NCBI GenBank assembly: GCA_003511885.1
Contig: DOIX01000042.1
Span: forward strand, 1,602 to 20,584
DNA length: 18,983 nucleotides
DNA from: Cyanobacteria bacterium UBA11153
GTDB taxonomy: Bacteria; Cyanobacteriota; Cyanobacteriia; Cyanobacteriales; Coleofasciculaceae
Direction of reading: 5' to 3'
The position numbers were made by a program, and so were the translations under genes. The notes beneath the pieces are model-generated. The model did no database searches. It saw only the letters and a list, made by a program, of their open reading frames with translations, and was not told the origin of the DNA. Of the stretch, positions 8,442 to 15,859 are shown in pieces (position 1 is the stretch's first letter; each line of letters begins with the position of its first letter).

Positions 8442-8536
8442 TGAGGATTCAACAGAGAAATAACTAATTCCCTGTTCCCCGTTGCTTCTGGCTCCTTCCC
8501 CTTCTCTTAACCAACCACAAATAACCGATCGCAAAT

Positions 8537-10774
8537 ATGGCAGCAGGACATAATTTTATTTTAGATCTAATGACAGCCTTGGGATCTGCCGCTGCTGGCG
8601 GATATCTCGCTAAACAACTGCGCCAACCTGTACTTTTAGGCTACCTAGTCAGTGGCTTAGTTGTGGGGCCTTTTGGTTTGAAACTTTTGAGCGAAGCTAA
8701 CGAAATTAAACCGCTAGCGGAAATAGGTGTAGCATTCCTTTTGTTTGCGCTGGGAGTGGAATTCTCGATCGCGGAATTTAAACGGGTTAAAGATATTGCT
8801 ATCAAAGGTAGTTTACTCCAGATTGGGGTAACTATTGGTCTGGTTGCTATTTTAGCAACGGTCATTGGTTGGGTTAATGGATTCAACCAGGGGATATTTT
8901 TGGGTGCAATTCTTTCTCTTTCTTCAACGGCTGTTGTCCTCAAAACTCTCACCGAAAGAGGTGAAATTAATACTCTCCACGGTCAAGTTATGTTGGCAAT
9001 TTTGATTGCTCAAGATTTGGCTTTAGGATTAATGTTAGCTATTTTACCTGCTCTGAAAGAACCTGCTAATCTTGGCTGGGAAATTGTCGGTGCTTTACTG
9101 AAGGTTTTAGTATTTATTGCTGGAGCTTACGCTGTTGGTCGCTGGGTGGTTCCACCAGCAATTAAAAGTGTCGCGCGCACGGAAAGTAGCGAGCTATTTT
9201 TAATTACAGTAATTGCTTTATGTTTGGGGGTAGCTTTGACAACAGAGGCTCTCGGTCTTTCCATTGAAATGGGAGCATTTGTGGCAGGTTTAATGATTGC
9301 TGAGATTGATTATTCCGATCAAGCTTTGGCTAAAGTATTGCCACTAAGAGATACATTTGCTAGTTTATTTTTTGCCTCGATTGGTATGTTGATCGATCCT
9401 GGGGTTTTAATTGATAATATTGGTTTGATTTTGGGTTTAGTTGCCGTAGTGATGTTGGGGAAAGCTGCGATCATCTTGCCGATTATATTGAAATTTGGTT
9501 ATTCATTTAAAACAGCATTCATCGCCAGCTTCGGCCTCAATCAAATTGGTGAATTTTCTTTTGTTTTAGCCTTAGTTGGTAAAGAAAATGGCTTTCTTGA
9601 TGAAAATCAATATCTCCTCATTTTAGGAACAACGGCAATTACCTTAGTTCTCACGCCAGTTTGGCTGCAATTCTCTCCCCGTATCGCTGATGAATTGAGT
9701 AATTTGCCGGGATTATCCACATACCTCCGTAAGTTTCGAGATACGAAAGCTCTATCAATTCCAGAAACCATTCGCGATCACGTGATCGTAGCAGGTTACG
9801 GCAGAGTTGGACAAATTATTGTGAAAATTCTCCACAGTCAGGGCTATAGCGTCCTCGTTGTCGAAAATAGTGAGGCAGCTATTCAACAGTTAAGACAGGA
9901 AAAGATTCCCTATATTTTTGGTGATGCCGATTCAGAAATGGTTTTAGAAAAAGCCCATTTAGAAAAAGCCAAAGCTTTAGCAATTGCTTTACCGGATCCA
10001 GCCAGCACCAGGTTATTGCTGAAAAGAGCTTTAGAATTTGCACCAAAACTAGATGTGGTTGTCCGGTGTCACGATAATAATGAAATCGATATTCTCACTC
10101 AATTAGGGGCACAGGAAGTCGTCCAACCAGAATTTGAAGCAGCCTTGGAAATCGGATCGCACCTCCTAATAACTCTAGGAGAAAAACCGTCAATTATCCA
10201 ATCTGTTATTAATGCGATCCGTACTGATAGATACGTCAGCATTAGACCAGAAAGAGGTGTAAATTTAGTCCGAAAAGATGTGAACGATGCCGCATTAGAA
10301 TTGCGCAGTACCTGGGTAACCATAGAAAATGGTTCTCCTTTAAATGGAATGACATTAGCTACAGCAGATATCCGCAATTTAACGGGTGCAACAGTTATGG
10401 CAATTCAAAAAGGCGAACGTACCCAATATTATCCAAAAGGCGATACAATTGTTACTTCAGGAGATCGTTTACAGGTGGTTGGTGAAGCCGAAGAATTGGC
10501 AGCATTTCGAGACTTGATGATGGGAATTTTAATTGTTGGTTCGCCATACAGTCATTGGGTAACTTTAGGAGAAAATTCCCTATTAGTGGGGATGAAGGCA
10601 ACCGATATCAAGGCCAGATATAATGTGACAGTTCAATCTATTCGCCGTCATGGAAAACTATTCAATTCGGTTAAAGGTGGGATGGAATTCCATTCAGAAG
10701 ATTGCCTCCTATTACAAGGAGAATGGGATCGCGTTGAGGTAGTTAGCAAATTGGCAGGATTGGATTCTAATTGA
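8537..10774 (+). CDS. CPA2-family monovalent cation/H+ antiporter with RCK (TrkA-N/TrkA-C) domains
   Basis: The 745-residue protein has an N-terminal membrane domain (~5-385) with about 12 hydrophobic segments. It shows Kef-type sequences: LLGYLVSGLVVGP (33-45), FALGVEF (70-76), LSLSSTAVVLK (126-136) and AQD (158-160), whose D160 is the expected ion-coordinating Asp. The cytosolic part has a Rossmann RCK_N domain (413-540) with GYGRVG (420-425) and acidic residues after beta-2 (VVENS), typical of NAD(H) binding. An RCK_C domain (~577-660) and a second, more divergent RCK_C-like segment (~670-740) follow. Family members exchange K+ or Na+ for H+ across the membrane under nucleotide or ligand control of the RCK domains. 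The substrate cannot be decided from sequence. It has no operon partner and faces the kinase block tail to tail. Its ATG has no strong Shine-Dalgarno site, and its TGA stop lies inside the first unit of a 7-base repeat array. Confidence 0.95.
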   Translation: MAAGHNFILDLMTALGSAAAGGYLAKQLRQPVLLGYLVSGLVVGPFGLKLLSEANEIKPLAEIGVAFLLFALGVEFSIAEFKRVKDIAIKGSLLQIGVTIGLVAILATVIGWVNGFNQGIFLGAILSLSSTAVVLKTLTERGEINTLHGQVMLAILIAQDLALGLMLAILPALKEPANLGWEIVGALLKVLVFIAGAYAVGRWVVPPAIKSVARTESSELFLITVIALCLGVALTTEALGLSIEMGAFVAGLMIAEIDYSDQALAKVLPLRDTFASLFFASIGMLIDPGVLIDNIGLILGLVAVVMLGKAAIILPIILKFGYSFKTAFIASFGLNQIGEFSFVLALVGKENGFLDENQYLLILGTTAITLVLTPVWLQFSPRIADELSNLPGLSTYLRKFRDTKALSIPETIRDHVIVAGYGRVGQIIVKILHSQGYSVLVVENSEAAIQQLRQEKIPYIFGDADSEMVLEKAHLEKAKALAIALPDPASTRLLLKRALEFAPKLDVVVRCHDNNEIDILTQLGAQEVVQPEFEAALEIGSHLLITLGEKPSIIQSVINAIRTDRYVSIRPERGVNLVRKDVNDAALELRSTWVTIENGSPLNGMTLATADIRNLTGATVMAIQKGERTQYYPKGDTIVTSGDRLQVVGEAEELAAFRDLMMGILIVGSPYSHWVTLGENSLLVGMKATDIKARYNVTVQSIRRHGKLFNSVKGGMEFHSEDCLLLQGEWDRVEVVSKLAGLDSN

Positions 10775-10819
10775 CAATGGACAATTGACAGTGGACAATG
10801 GACAATTGACAATTGACAG
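10771..10819. repeat. Heptanucleotide array, seven TKGACAR units
   Basis: Seven perfect-phase 7-base units read TTGACAA, TGGACAA, TTGACAG, TGGACAA, TGGACAA, TTGACAA and TTGACAG. The TGA stop of the antiporter (10772-10774) is within the first unit. Inverted units follow at ~10858-10880. The array fills the convergent spacer between the antiporter and the last kinase gene. Confidence 0.9.
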
Positions 10820-10868
10820 CAGGGTAGTCTGAGTAACAGGGTAGTCTGAGTAACTATTAACTGTCAAT
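10812..10868. terminator. Inverted repeat between convergent genes, possible bidirectional terminator
   Basis: ATTGACAG (10812-10819) pairs with CTGTCAAT (10861-10868) across a 41-base loop that holds a 17-bp tandem duplication. A second small palindrome, GACAATTGTC, lies at 10870-10879. No T-run follows on either strand, so termination here is only suggested by the convergent position. Confidence 0.3.
10820..10853. repeat. 17-bp perfect tandem duplication
   Basis: CAGGGTAGTCTGAGTAA occurs twice head to tail (10820-10836, 10837-10853) with no mismatch. It is unrelated in sequence to the 7-base units on either side, and two complete copies suggest recent slippage. Confidence 0.95.
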
Positions 10869-10888
10869 GGACAATTGTCAAGTATCAA

Positions 10889-13738
10889 CTATGTTTTGGA
10901 GATGGGGAGAATGGGTATCTTAATCGTAAACTCTGTACCTTTTCCTAACTCAGAAATACAAGTAAATTCTCCTTGATGTTTTTCTACAATAATTTCATGA
11001 CTAATTGACAATCCCAATCCCGTACCCTTCCCGACTGATTTTGTCGTAAAGAATGGATCGAATATTTGCTTTTGTACTTCATGGCTCATGCCAATACCAT
11101 TATCACTAATCCGAATTGCGATAGCTTCGCCCAACATAGGCATCGCAGATGAAAGGTGAGAGGTGACAGATGAGAGGTGACAGGTGAGAGGTGACAGGCA
11201 TTCAGAAATACCTACCCCATTCAAAATCTTACCTGTCACCTCTTCTTTTCCCCCTATCTCTAACCTCTTACCTCTCACTTCTAACTTTTCTGTAGAAATA
11301 GTAATCACCCGTGGAGAGGGTTGATTTTCCAAAGCATCAATTGCATTATTAAGGAGATTCAAAAATACTTGATTCAACTGACTTGCATAACAGGTAATTT
11401 TTGGCAATTGCGTGTAATGTTTAATTACCTCGATAGGGGGGCGATCCCCTTCTCCTCGCATTCGGTGTTGTAAGATCAAAAGTGTATTGTCGATTCCGTC
11501 ATGAATATCTACAGTTTTAATTTCGGATTCGTCGAGTCGAGAAAAGCTACGGAGTGATAAAACAATTTGTTGGATACGTTGAGCGCCAATTTGCATAGAA
11601 GCGATCAGTTTTGAGTAATCTTTTGATATAAAATCTAAATCTATTTCTGCGATGAAATGAGTAATTTCCGCCGGAGCATCTGGGTAAAATTCTTGGTATT
11701 TTTGAATCAAAACTATCAAGTCTTGAAAATATTGGCTAGCCGGAGTAAGATTGCCCCAAATGAAGCTGACTGGATTGTTAATTTCGTGAGCAATTCCCGC
11801 TACTAATTGGCCTAAGCTCGACATTTTTTCTGTCTGAATTAGTTTAGTTTGAGTCCGTTTTAATTTATTTAAAATTAGTTCTAGCTCTTGAGCTTTTTCT
11901 CGTTCTCTTGCTTCACTTCTTCGCAAAGCTTCTTCTACTTTTTTCGGTTGAGAGATGTCTCTGGTGGAACCAACCATCCGCAAAGGGTTTCCCTCATTAT
12001 CCCACACAGCTTGCCCGCGATTTTCTACCCATTTGTAGCGATTGTCTTTACATTTGAGGCGATATTCTACAAAGTAGTAATTAATTTCTCGATCCAGGTA
12101 ATCTTGAGTAGCCAACATTACTCGATACAAATCCTCGGGATGGATGCGGGAAACCCATTCATCCCAGTGGTTTGATATTTCGCTATCGCTATATCCTAAT
12201 ATTTCTTTCCAGCGAGGAGAAAAGAATGATTCGCCTGTATTAATATTCCAATCGTAAATCCCGTCATTATTGCCAGCGAGGACTAATTGCCAGCGTTGCT
12301 CGCTTTTGTGCAAGGCTTCTTCGGCATTTTTGCGTAAGCGAAGTGCGTCGTAGATATCGCTAATATCGGTAATTGAACCTACCATCCGTACCGGATTCCC
12401 CATCTCATCCCATAATGCCTGTCCCCTAGATAAAATCCATTTGTAGCTGCCATCTTTACAGCGGGCGCGATATTCGGCAACATAATGAGGGGTGCGGCGA
12501 TTCAAATGATCTTCCATCGCCTTTTTCGCATTCTTAAAATCTTCTGGATGAATATGATTTGTCCATTCTTCAACGGAGATGGAATCCATAACTTCGCCTT
12601 CATTGTATCCCAAAATTTGCTTATTGCGAGCCGAAATTATCGATTTACCTGTTTTGATATTCCAATCCCAAATACCATCATTGTTGCCCTGAAGTACTAA
12701 CTGCCAGCGTTGTTCGCTTTCTCGCAAGGCTATTTCAGATTTTAACTGTTCCTGTTTGAGAGCTAAAGCTGTGACGGCGGATAGCAATAATCCTACTTCT
12801 GAAGTATGCCAATTTCGGGCTTTTGACCAATTTTCAAAGACGATAAATCCGAAAAAATTATCGTCTACTATTAATGGTAAAACTAGGAGGGCAAGAATCC
12901 CTCTAACTGCCAAGATTTGTCGCTCCGATTCGGGTAAGTCTCCGACAATATTAGAAATAATATCTCCTCGCCCTAAAACTTCAATCCAGCGTGGAAAATA
13001 TTGATAATCAGATGAGTTGTATGAATCTAAGTTATGAATAGGCTGGATACCGTCGGCACACCACTGAGCTTTCCGCTCCATTGAAGTATTATCAAGAGGA
13101 TCCCGATTATTTTCAACGAGATAAACCCGGTTAGCACCAGAGACTTTTCCCAGGAGTGGTAGGATATCGCAATAACAGGTTTGGGTATCATGACAGATTA
13201 ATAGCAAACGCTGTACTTCAATTAAGGTACTTAAGTATCGTTCCCGCTTCTGAAGTGCTGCCTCTGCTTTTTGGCGTTTATGAATTTCCTCTTCTAGGTA
13301 GATATTTTTATCTTTTAATCGCTTTTGCAGGTTTTGAATAGTGAGTTGATGTTCAATTCTGGCAATAACTTCTTCGGCTTTAAATGGTTTGGTAATGTAG
13401 TCAGCCGCTCCTAATTGAAACCCCTTAACTTTATCCAATGCTTCATGTAAACTGCTTAAAAAAATTACGGGAATATCTTTGGTTTGGGGATTTAATTTTA
13501 GCTGCTTACACACTTCATATCCGTTCAAATCCGGCATGATAATATCGAGCAAAATTAGATCGGGTAAACCCGCATTTGCTCCATTCAATCCGAGTTTACC
13601 TGATATGGCTCTTTGTACTTTATAACCATTCTCTATCAGGATTTGAGATAAACAACGCAAATTATCTGGATCGTCATCAACCAGTAAAATTTTGGCGATG
13701 TTATTATTTATTTCTTTGGCTAATTGTTCTGAAATCAT
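10889..13738 (-). CDS. REC-GAF-PAS-PAS histidine kinase
   Basis: The 949-residue cytoplasmic protein has no membrane segment. A receiver domain (15-132) has VDDD, D65 in LLDIIMP and K117 in TKPF. A coiled-coil linker, a GAF-like domain (~170-335) and two PAS/PAC domains (~340-462, ~480-597) follow; the PAS pair are clear duplicates (both contain RWQLVL, NNDGI and IHPEDL/F). The kinase has H651 in AGIAHEINNP, the N-box LLNNAIDALE (795-804), G1 box SDNGIGM (878-884), F-box FDPFFTT (893-899) and G2 box GKGTGLGL (903-910). Phosphate presumably passes from H651 to receivers in the same operon or elsewhere; this gene has no C-terminal receiver. Residues ~818-866, between the N-box and G1 box, are encoded largely by an in-frame 7-base repeat array and are not expected in the ATPase fold. 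All boxes remain intact, so it may still be active. It starts 15 bases after the upstream gene, with a weak AGG at -12, and is probably the last gene of the operon. Confidence 0.93.
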   Translation of the reverse strand: MISEQLAKEINNNIAKILLVDDDPDNLRCLSQILIENGYKVQRAISGKLGLNGANAGLPDLILLDIIMPDLNGYEVCKQLKLNPQTKDIPVIFLSSLHEALDKVKGFQLGAADYITKPFKAEEVIARIEHQLTIQNLQKRLKDKNIYLEEEIHKRQKAEAALQKRERYLSTLIEVQRLLLICHDTQTCYCDILPLLGKVSGANRVYLVENNRDPLDNTSMERKAQWCADGIQPIHNLDSYNSSDYQYFPRWIEVLGRGDIISNIVGDLPESERQILAVRGILALLVLPLIVDDNFFGFIVFENWSKARNWHTSEVGLLLSAVTALALKQEQLKSEIALRESEQRWQLVLQGNNDGIWDWNIKTGKSIISARNKQILGYNEGEVMDSISVEEWTNHIHPEDFKNAKKAMEDHLNRRTPHYVAEYRARCKDGSYKWILSRGQALWDEMGNPVRMVGSITDISDIYDALRLRKNAEEALHKSEQRWQLVLAGNNDGIYDWNINTGESFFSPRWKEILGYSDSEISNHWDEWVSRIHPEDLYRVMLATQDYLDREINYYFVEYRLKCKDNRYKWVENRGQAVWDNEGNPLRMVGSTRDISQPKKVEEALRRSEAREREKAQELELILNKLKRTQTKLIQTEKMSSLGQLVAGIAHEINNPVSFIWGNLTPASQYFQDLIVLIQKYQEFYPDAPAEITHFIAEIDLDFISKDYSKLIASMQIGAQRIQQIVLSLRSFSRLDESEIKTVDIHDGIDNTLLILQHRMRGEGDRPPIEVIKHYTQLPKITCYASQLNQVFLNLLNNAIDALENQPSPRVITISTEKLEVRGKRLEIGGKEEVTGKILNGVGISECLSPLTCHLSSVTSHLSSAMPMLGEAIAIRISDNGIGMSHEVQKQIFDPFFTTKSVGKGTGLGLSISHEIIVEKHQGEFTCISELGKGTEFTIKIPILPISKT
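11154..11287 (-). repeat. Inverted heptanucleotide repeat array inside the kinase ATPase domain
   Basis: On the plus strand six 7-base units (AGGTGAG, AGGTGAC, AGATGAG, AGGTGAC, AGGTGAG, AGGTGAC; 11154-11195) form the left arm. The right arm has ACCTGTC and ACCTCTT (11231-11244), then CTAACCT, CTTACCT, CTCACTT and CTAACTT (11260-11287). AGAGGTGACAGG (11187-11198) and CCTGTCACCTCT (11232-11243) are a perfect 12-bp inverted repeat. The array is translated without stops, giving heptapeptides such as LTCHLSS and VTSHLSS at residues ~818-866 of the host kinase. Confidence 0.92.
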
Positions 13739-13753
13739 GCCATTAAACCTGAA

Positions 13754-15730
13754 CTATAACTGATTATTCATAACTGCCTGAGTTATCCGCACGATGATAT
13801 CAAGACGAAAATCATTCAGTAAATCCATTAACGCCTCAGCAAGATTTTGATTTCGATCTGATAGTTGCTCAATTAACTGCCAAACCAAATCTTCATTAAC
13901 TTCATTAGCAGCCTGATATAGTTCCTCTACCCAAGTCAGGGGCATCTTGGATAATTCTGTCTGGAAAAATAAATCTGAGGTGGGATTGATTGAATAAAAC
14001 CGACGCTGCCTTTTATGAGATTGAGGTAAATCTTCATAAATGTATACGACACCCAAGTATTCTCTTATTTTCTCAAAGATTACTTCTTCTGTAAATGGTT
14101 TCCGCACAAAATCGTAGGAGCCTGCTGCCAAAATTTCGCCTCGCCTTTCTTCAAAAGCACTGGCAGTGAGTGCGATGATGATAGTGGCGGAAGGTATTTT
14201 GGTTGACAAGCCAACTTTCTGACTCTCTCTCTCCATTTCTTCTTCCTTGAGTCTAATCTGTCGGGTTGCTTCTAATCCATTGAGGATGGGCATCCGGGTA
14301 TCCATCCAAATTAGATGTGGTTGCCAACTCTCCCACAACTTTACAGCTTCAGAGCCATTTTCGGCTTCCCGCACCTCAAAGCCAATTGGTTCGAGTAATT
14401 TAACTAATAGGAGGCGGTTTTCTTGGGTATCATCTACGATAAGAATGCGATAGGATTCTGGCGTTGGCTGGATGCCAATCACTCGCCGCTTAGGTTTTTC
14501 AAGAATTTGCTCTGAAGGGGCTTCTGCTATTTTAATAGAAAATTTAAACTTTGTCCCCTCACCTAAAATACTACTAACTGTAATATCCCCACCCATCAGT
14601 TGGACGAATTTTCGGGTAATTGTTAATCCTAATCCGGTTCCTTCTGCGGATCTTTTACCTGTTTCTGTTTGAACAAAAGCCTCAAATAAGTGGTCGATTT
14701 CTTCTGGTGCAATTCCCTGCCCAGTGTCTTCTATTTCAAAATTAAGTGTCTGTTGTTTATTGTTTGTTGTCTGTTGTACTCCATCCCTCGTAACTGAATA
14801 CTGATGACTGGATACACGTAAAGTTATGCTGCCATATTCGGTAAATTTGATCGCATTTCCCAGGAGGTTAATTAAACAGATCCGCAATTTTTTAGCATCT
14901 GCTCTTACATATTGAGGAACATTTGATGGTACTAAAAAAATTAGTTTTAAATTCTTTTGATCTGCTTTGATTTGGAACATTTCCTCCAAATTATCGAGGA
15001 GACGATATAGGTCAAAAATACTTTCATAAAGGGAAATGAGACCAGCTTCTATTTTTGATAAATCTAAAACATCATTAATTAATTCCAGCAAATGCTCGCC
15101 ACTGCGATTGATAATGCCCAGATATTCTCTCTGTTCGGAATTAAGTTCAGAATCCCGACTCATGACTTGGGTAAAACCGAGAATAGCATTGAGAGGAGTG
15201 CGAAGTTCATGGCTCATATTCGCCAAAAATTCACTTTTCGCTTGGGAGGCGGCTTCGGCGGCTTTTTCGGCTTTGATTCGCTCTTGAACTTCTTGTTGTA
15301 ACTTTTGATTTTGCTCTTGCAGTTTGTGAGAAAGCCGACAAATCATCAATTGATTTTCTACCCGTGCCAATACTTCTTCCACCTGAAAGGGTTTAGTAAT
15401 ATAATCGACACCACCTGCTTGAAAGGCTTTTACCTTGTCGAGTACTTCATCAAGGGCACTAATAAAAACGATCGGGATATCGTGGGTTTGGGGATCTGCT
15501 TTCAGTCTTTGGCAGACTTCATACCCATCCATTTCTGGCATCCGAATGTCGAGCAAAATTAAATCGGGAGGAGCAGATTTGGCAGCTCGAATCGCCATCT
15601 GCCCTTTAATCACACCTCGGACTTTATATCCTCTCTCAGAGAGGGTGGCAGATAAAACTTGGAGATTTTCTGGTGTATCGTCAACGATTAAGATATTGCC
15701 TTGAGTTGTCTCAGATTGATTGCTGTTCAT
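13754..15730 (-). CDS. REC-HK-REC hybrid histidine kinase with conserved C-terminal tail
   Basis: This 658-residue soluble protein has an N-terminal receiver (12-130; VDD, D61 in LLDIRMP, K113 in TKPF) and a short coiled coil. The HisKA domain has H174 in ANMSHELRTPLNA, and the ATPase has N-box NLLGNAIKF (288-296), G1 box EDTGQGI (334-340) and G2 box GTGLGL (364-369). A second receiver follows (~425-560; VDD, D477 in WMDTRMP, K544 in RKPF). The tail, ~590-650, begins LSKMPLTWVEELYQAA and is helical, without a conserved His. There is no sensory PAS, GAF or membrane domain, so input probably comes through phosphorylation of the N-terminal receiver. The core and tail closely match the next upstream gene, and the N-terminal receiver matches that of the downstream gene. 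Residues ~308-328, a loop of the ATPase, are encoded by 7-base repeats. It follows the upstream gene after a 129-base repeat-filled gap, and its ATG has no visible Shine-Dalgarno site. Confidence 0.94.
   Translation of the reverse strand: MNSNQSETTQGNILIVDDTPENLQVLSATLSERGYKVRGVIKGQMAIRAAKSAPPDLILLDIRMPEMDGYEVCQRLKADPQTHDIPIVFISALDEVLDKVKAFQAGGVDYITKPFQVEEVLARVENQLMICRLSHKLQEQNQKLQQEVQERIKAEKAAEAASQAKSEFLANMSHELRTPLNAILGFTQVMSRDSELNSEQREYLGIINRSGEHLLELINDVLDLSKIEAGLISLYESIFDLYRLLDNLEEMFQIKADQKNLKLIFLVPSNVPQYVRADAKKLRICLINLLGNAIKFTEYGSITLRVSSHQYSVTRDGVQQTTNNKQQTLNFEIEDTGQGIAPEEIDHLFEAFVQTETGKRSAEGTGLGLTITRKFVQLMGGDITVSSILGEGTKFKFSIKIAEAPSEQILEKPKRRVIGIQPTPESYRILIVDDTQENRLLLVKLLEPIGFEVREAENGSEAVKLWESWQPHLIWMDTRMPILNGLEATRQIRLKEEEMERESQKVGLSTKIPSATIIIALTASAFEERRGEILAAGSYDFVRKPFTEEVIFEKIREYLGVVYIYEDLPQSHKRQRRFYSINPTSDLFFQTELSKMPLTWVEELYQAANEVNEDLVWQLIEQLSDRNQNLAEALMDLLNDFRLDIIVRITQAVMNNQL
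14748..14810 (-). repeat. Heptanucleotide array within the REC-HK-REC gene
   Basis: Sixty-three bases show a 7-base phase. On the plus strand GTCTGTT, GTTTATT, GTTTGTT and GTCTGTT (14748-14775) are followed by two non-matching units, and GTAACTG, AATACTG and ATGACTG (14790-14810) close it. Nine units equal 21 residues, so the frame is preserved. The product is a polar loop (VQQTTNNKQQT) just before the G1 box. The paralogous kinase upstream has a loop of similar length there without 7-base periodicity. Confidence 0.75.
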
Positions 15731-15859
15731 TATTGATTGTTTGTTTGGGGTTTTTGGTTGTTTGTTTGGGGTTATTGGTTGGTTTTTTTATAATAACCAA
15801 CGAACAAGGGAAGTGGGGTGGAGGAAATTTTGCAATAACTAACAACTAACAACCAATAA
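15731..15859. repeat. Repeat-filled gap within the operon
   Basis: This 129-base spacer separates the upstream REC-PAS-PAS-HK-REC gene from the downstream REC-HK-REC gene. TTGTTTGTTTGGGGTT occurs at 15737-15752 and 15758-15773, exactly 21 bases (3 x 7) apart. GTTATTGGTTG (15771-15781) is a perfect 11-bp inverted match to CAACCAATAAC (15850-15860), which reaches into the stop codon of the upstream gene. A nearer 6-bp stem, TTGGTT/AACCAA (15775-15780, 15795-15800), is also possible. It could fold in the transcript and separate expression of the two halves of the operon. No gene is present in it. Confidence 0.85.

Larger units (their letters stand above)
8151..8536. other. Divergent intergenic region between CheA-like kinase and antiporter
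   Basis: This 386-base region must hold the promoters of both flanking genes. It contains the short in-frame extension of the kinase frame back to a TTG at 8240, which I regard as untranslated leader. It also has GGTATACC (8306-8313), ATACCTGGGTAT (8339-8350) and an 8-bp hairpin (8406-8441). I see no convincing paired -35/-10 boxes. Open frames on the plus strand here (8179-8418, 8231-8467) show no protein-like features. Confidence 0.6.

Noticed and set aside
8179..8467. Two overlapping plus-strand open frames in the divergent spacer
   Set aside because: They overlap each other and the kinase start, and have no ribosome binding site or protein-like composition.
10771..10880. Tandem TTGACA motifs as real -35 promoter elements
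   Set aside because: They arise from the repeat unit itself, no -10 box is suitably spaced, and no gene starts downstream of them.
11154..11287. CRISPR array or pseudogene caused by the repeat in the kinase
   Set aside because: Units are 7 bases without spacers, so it is not CRISPR. The reading frame is open and N, G1, F and G2 boxes are all present, so there is no evidence for a pseudogene.
13754..13940. C-terminal tail of the REC-HK-REC protein as a normal Hpt domain
   Set aside because: It lacks a His in an Hpt-like context (no HxxKG), and the paralogous tail lacks one as well.
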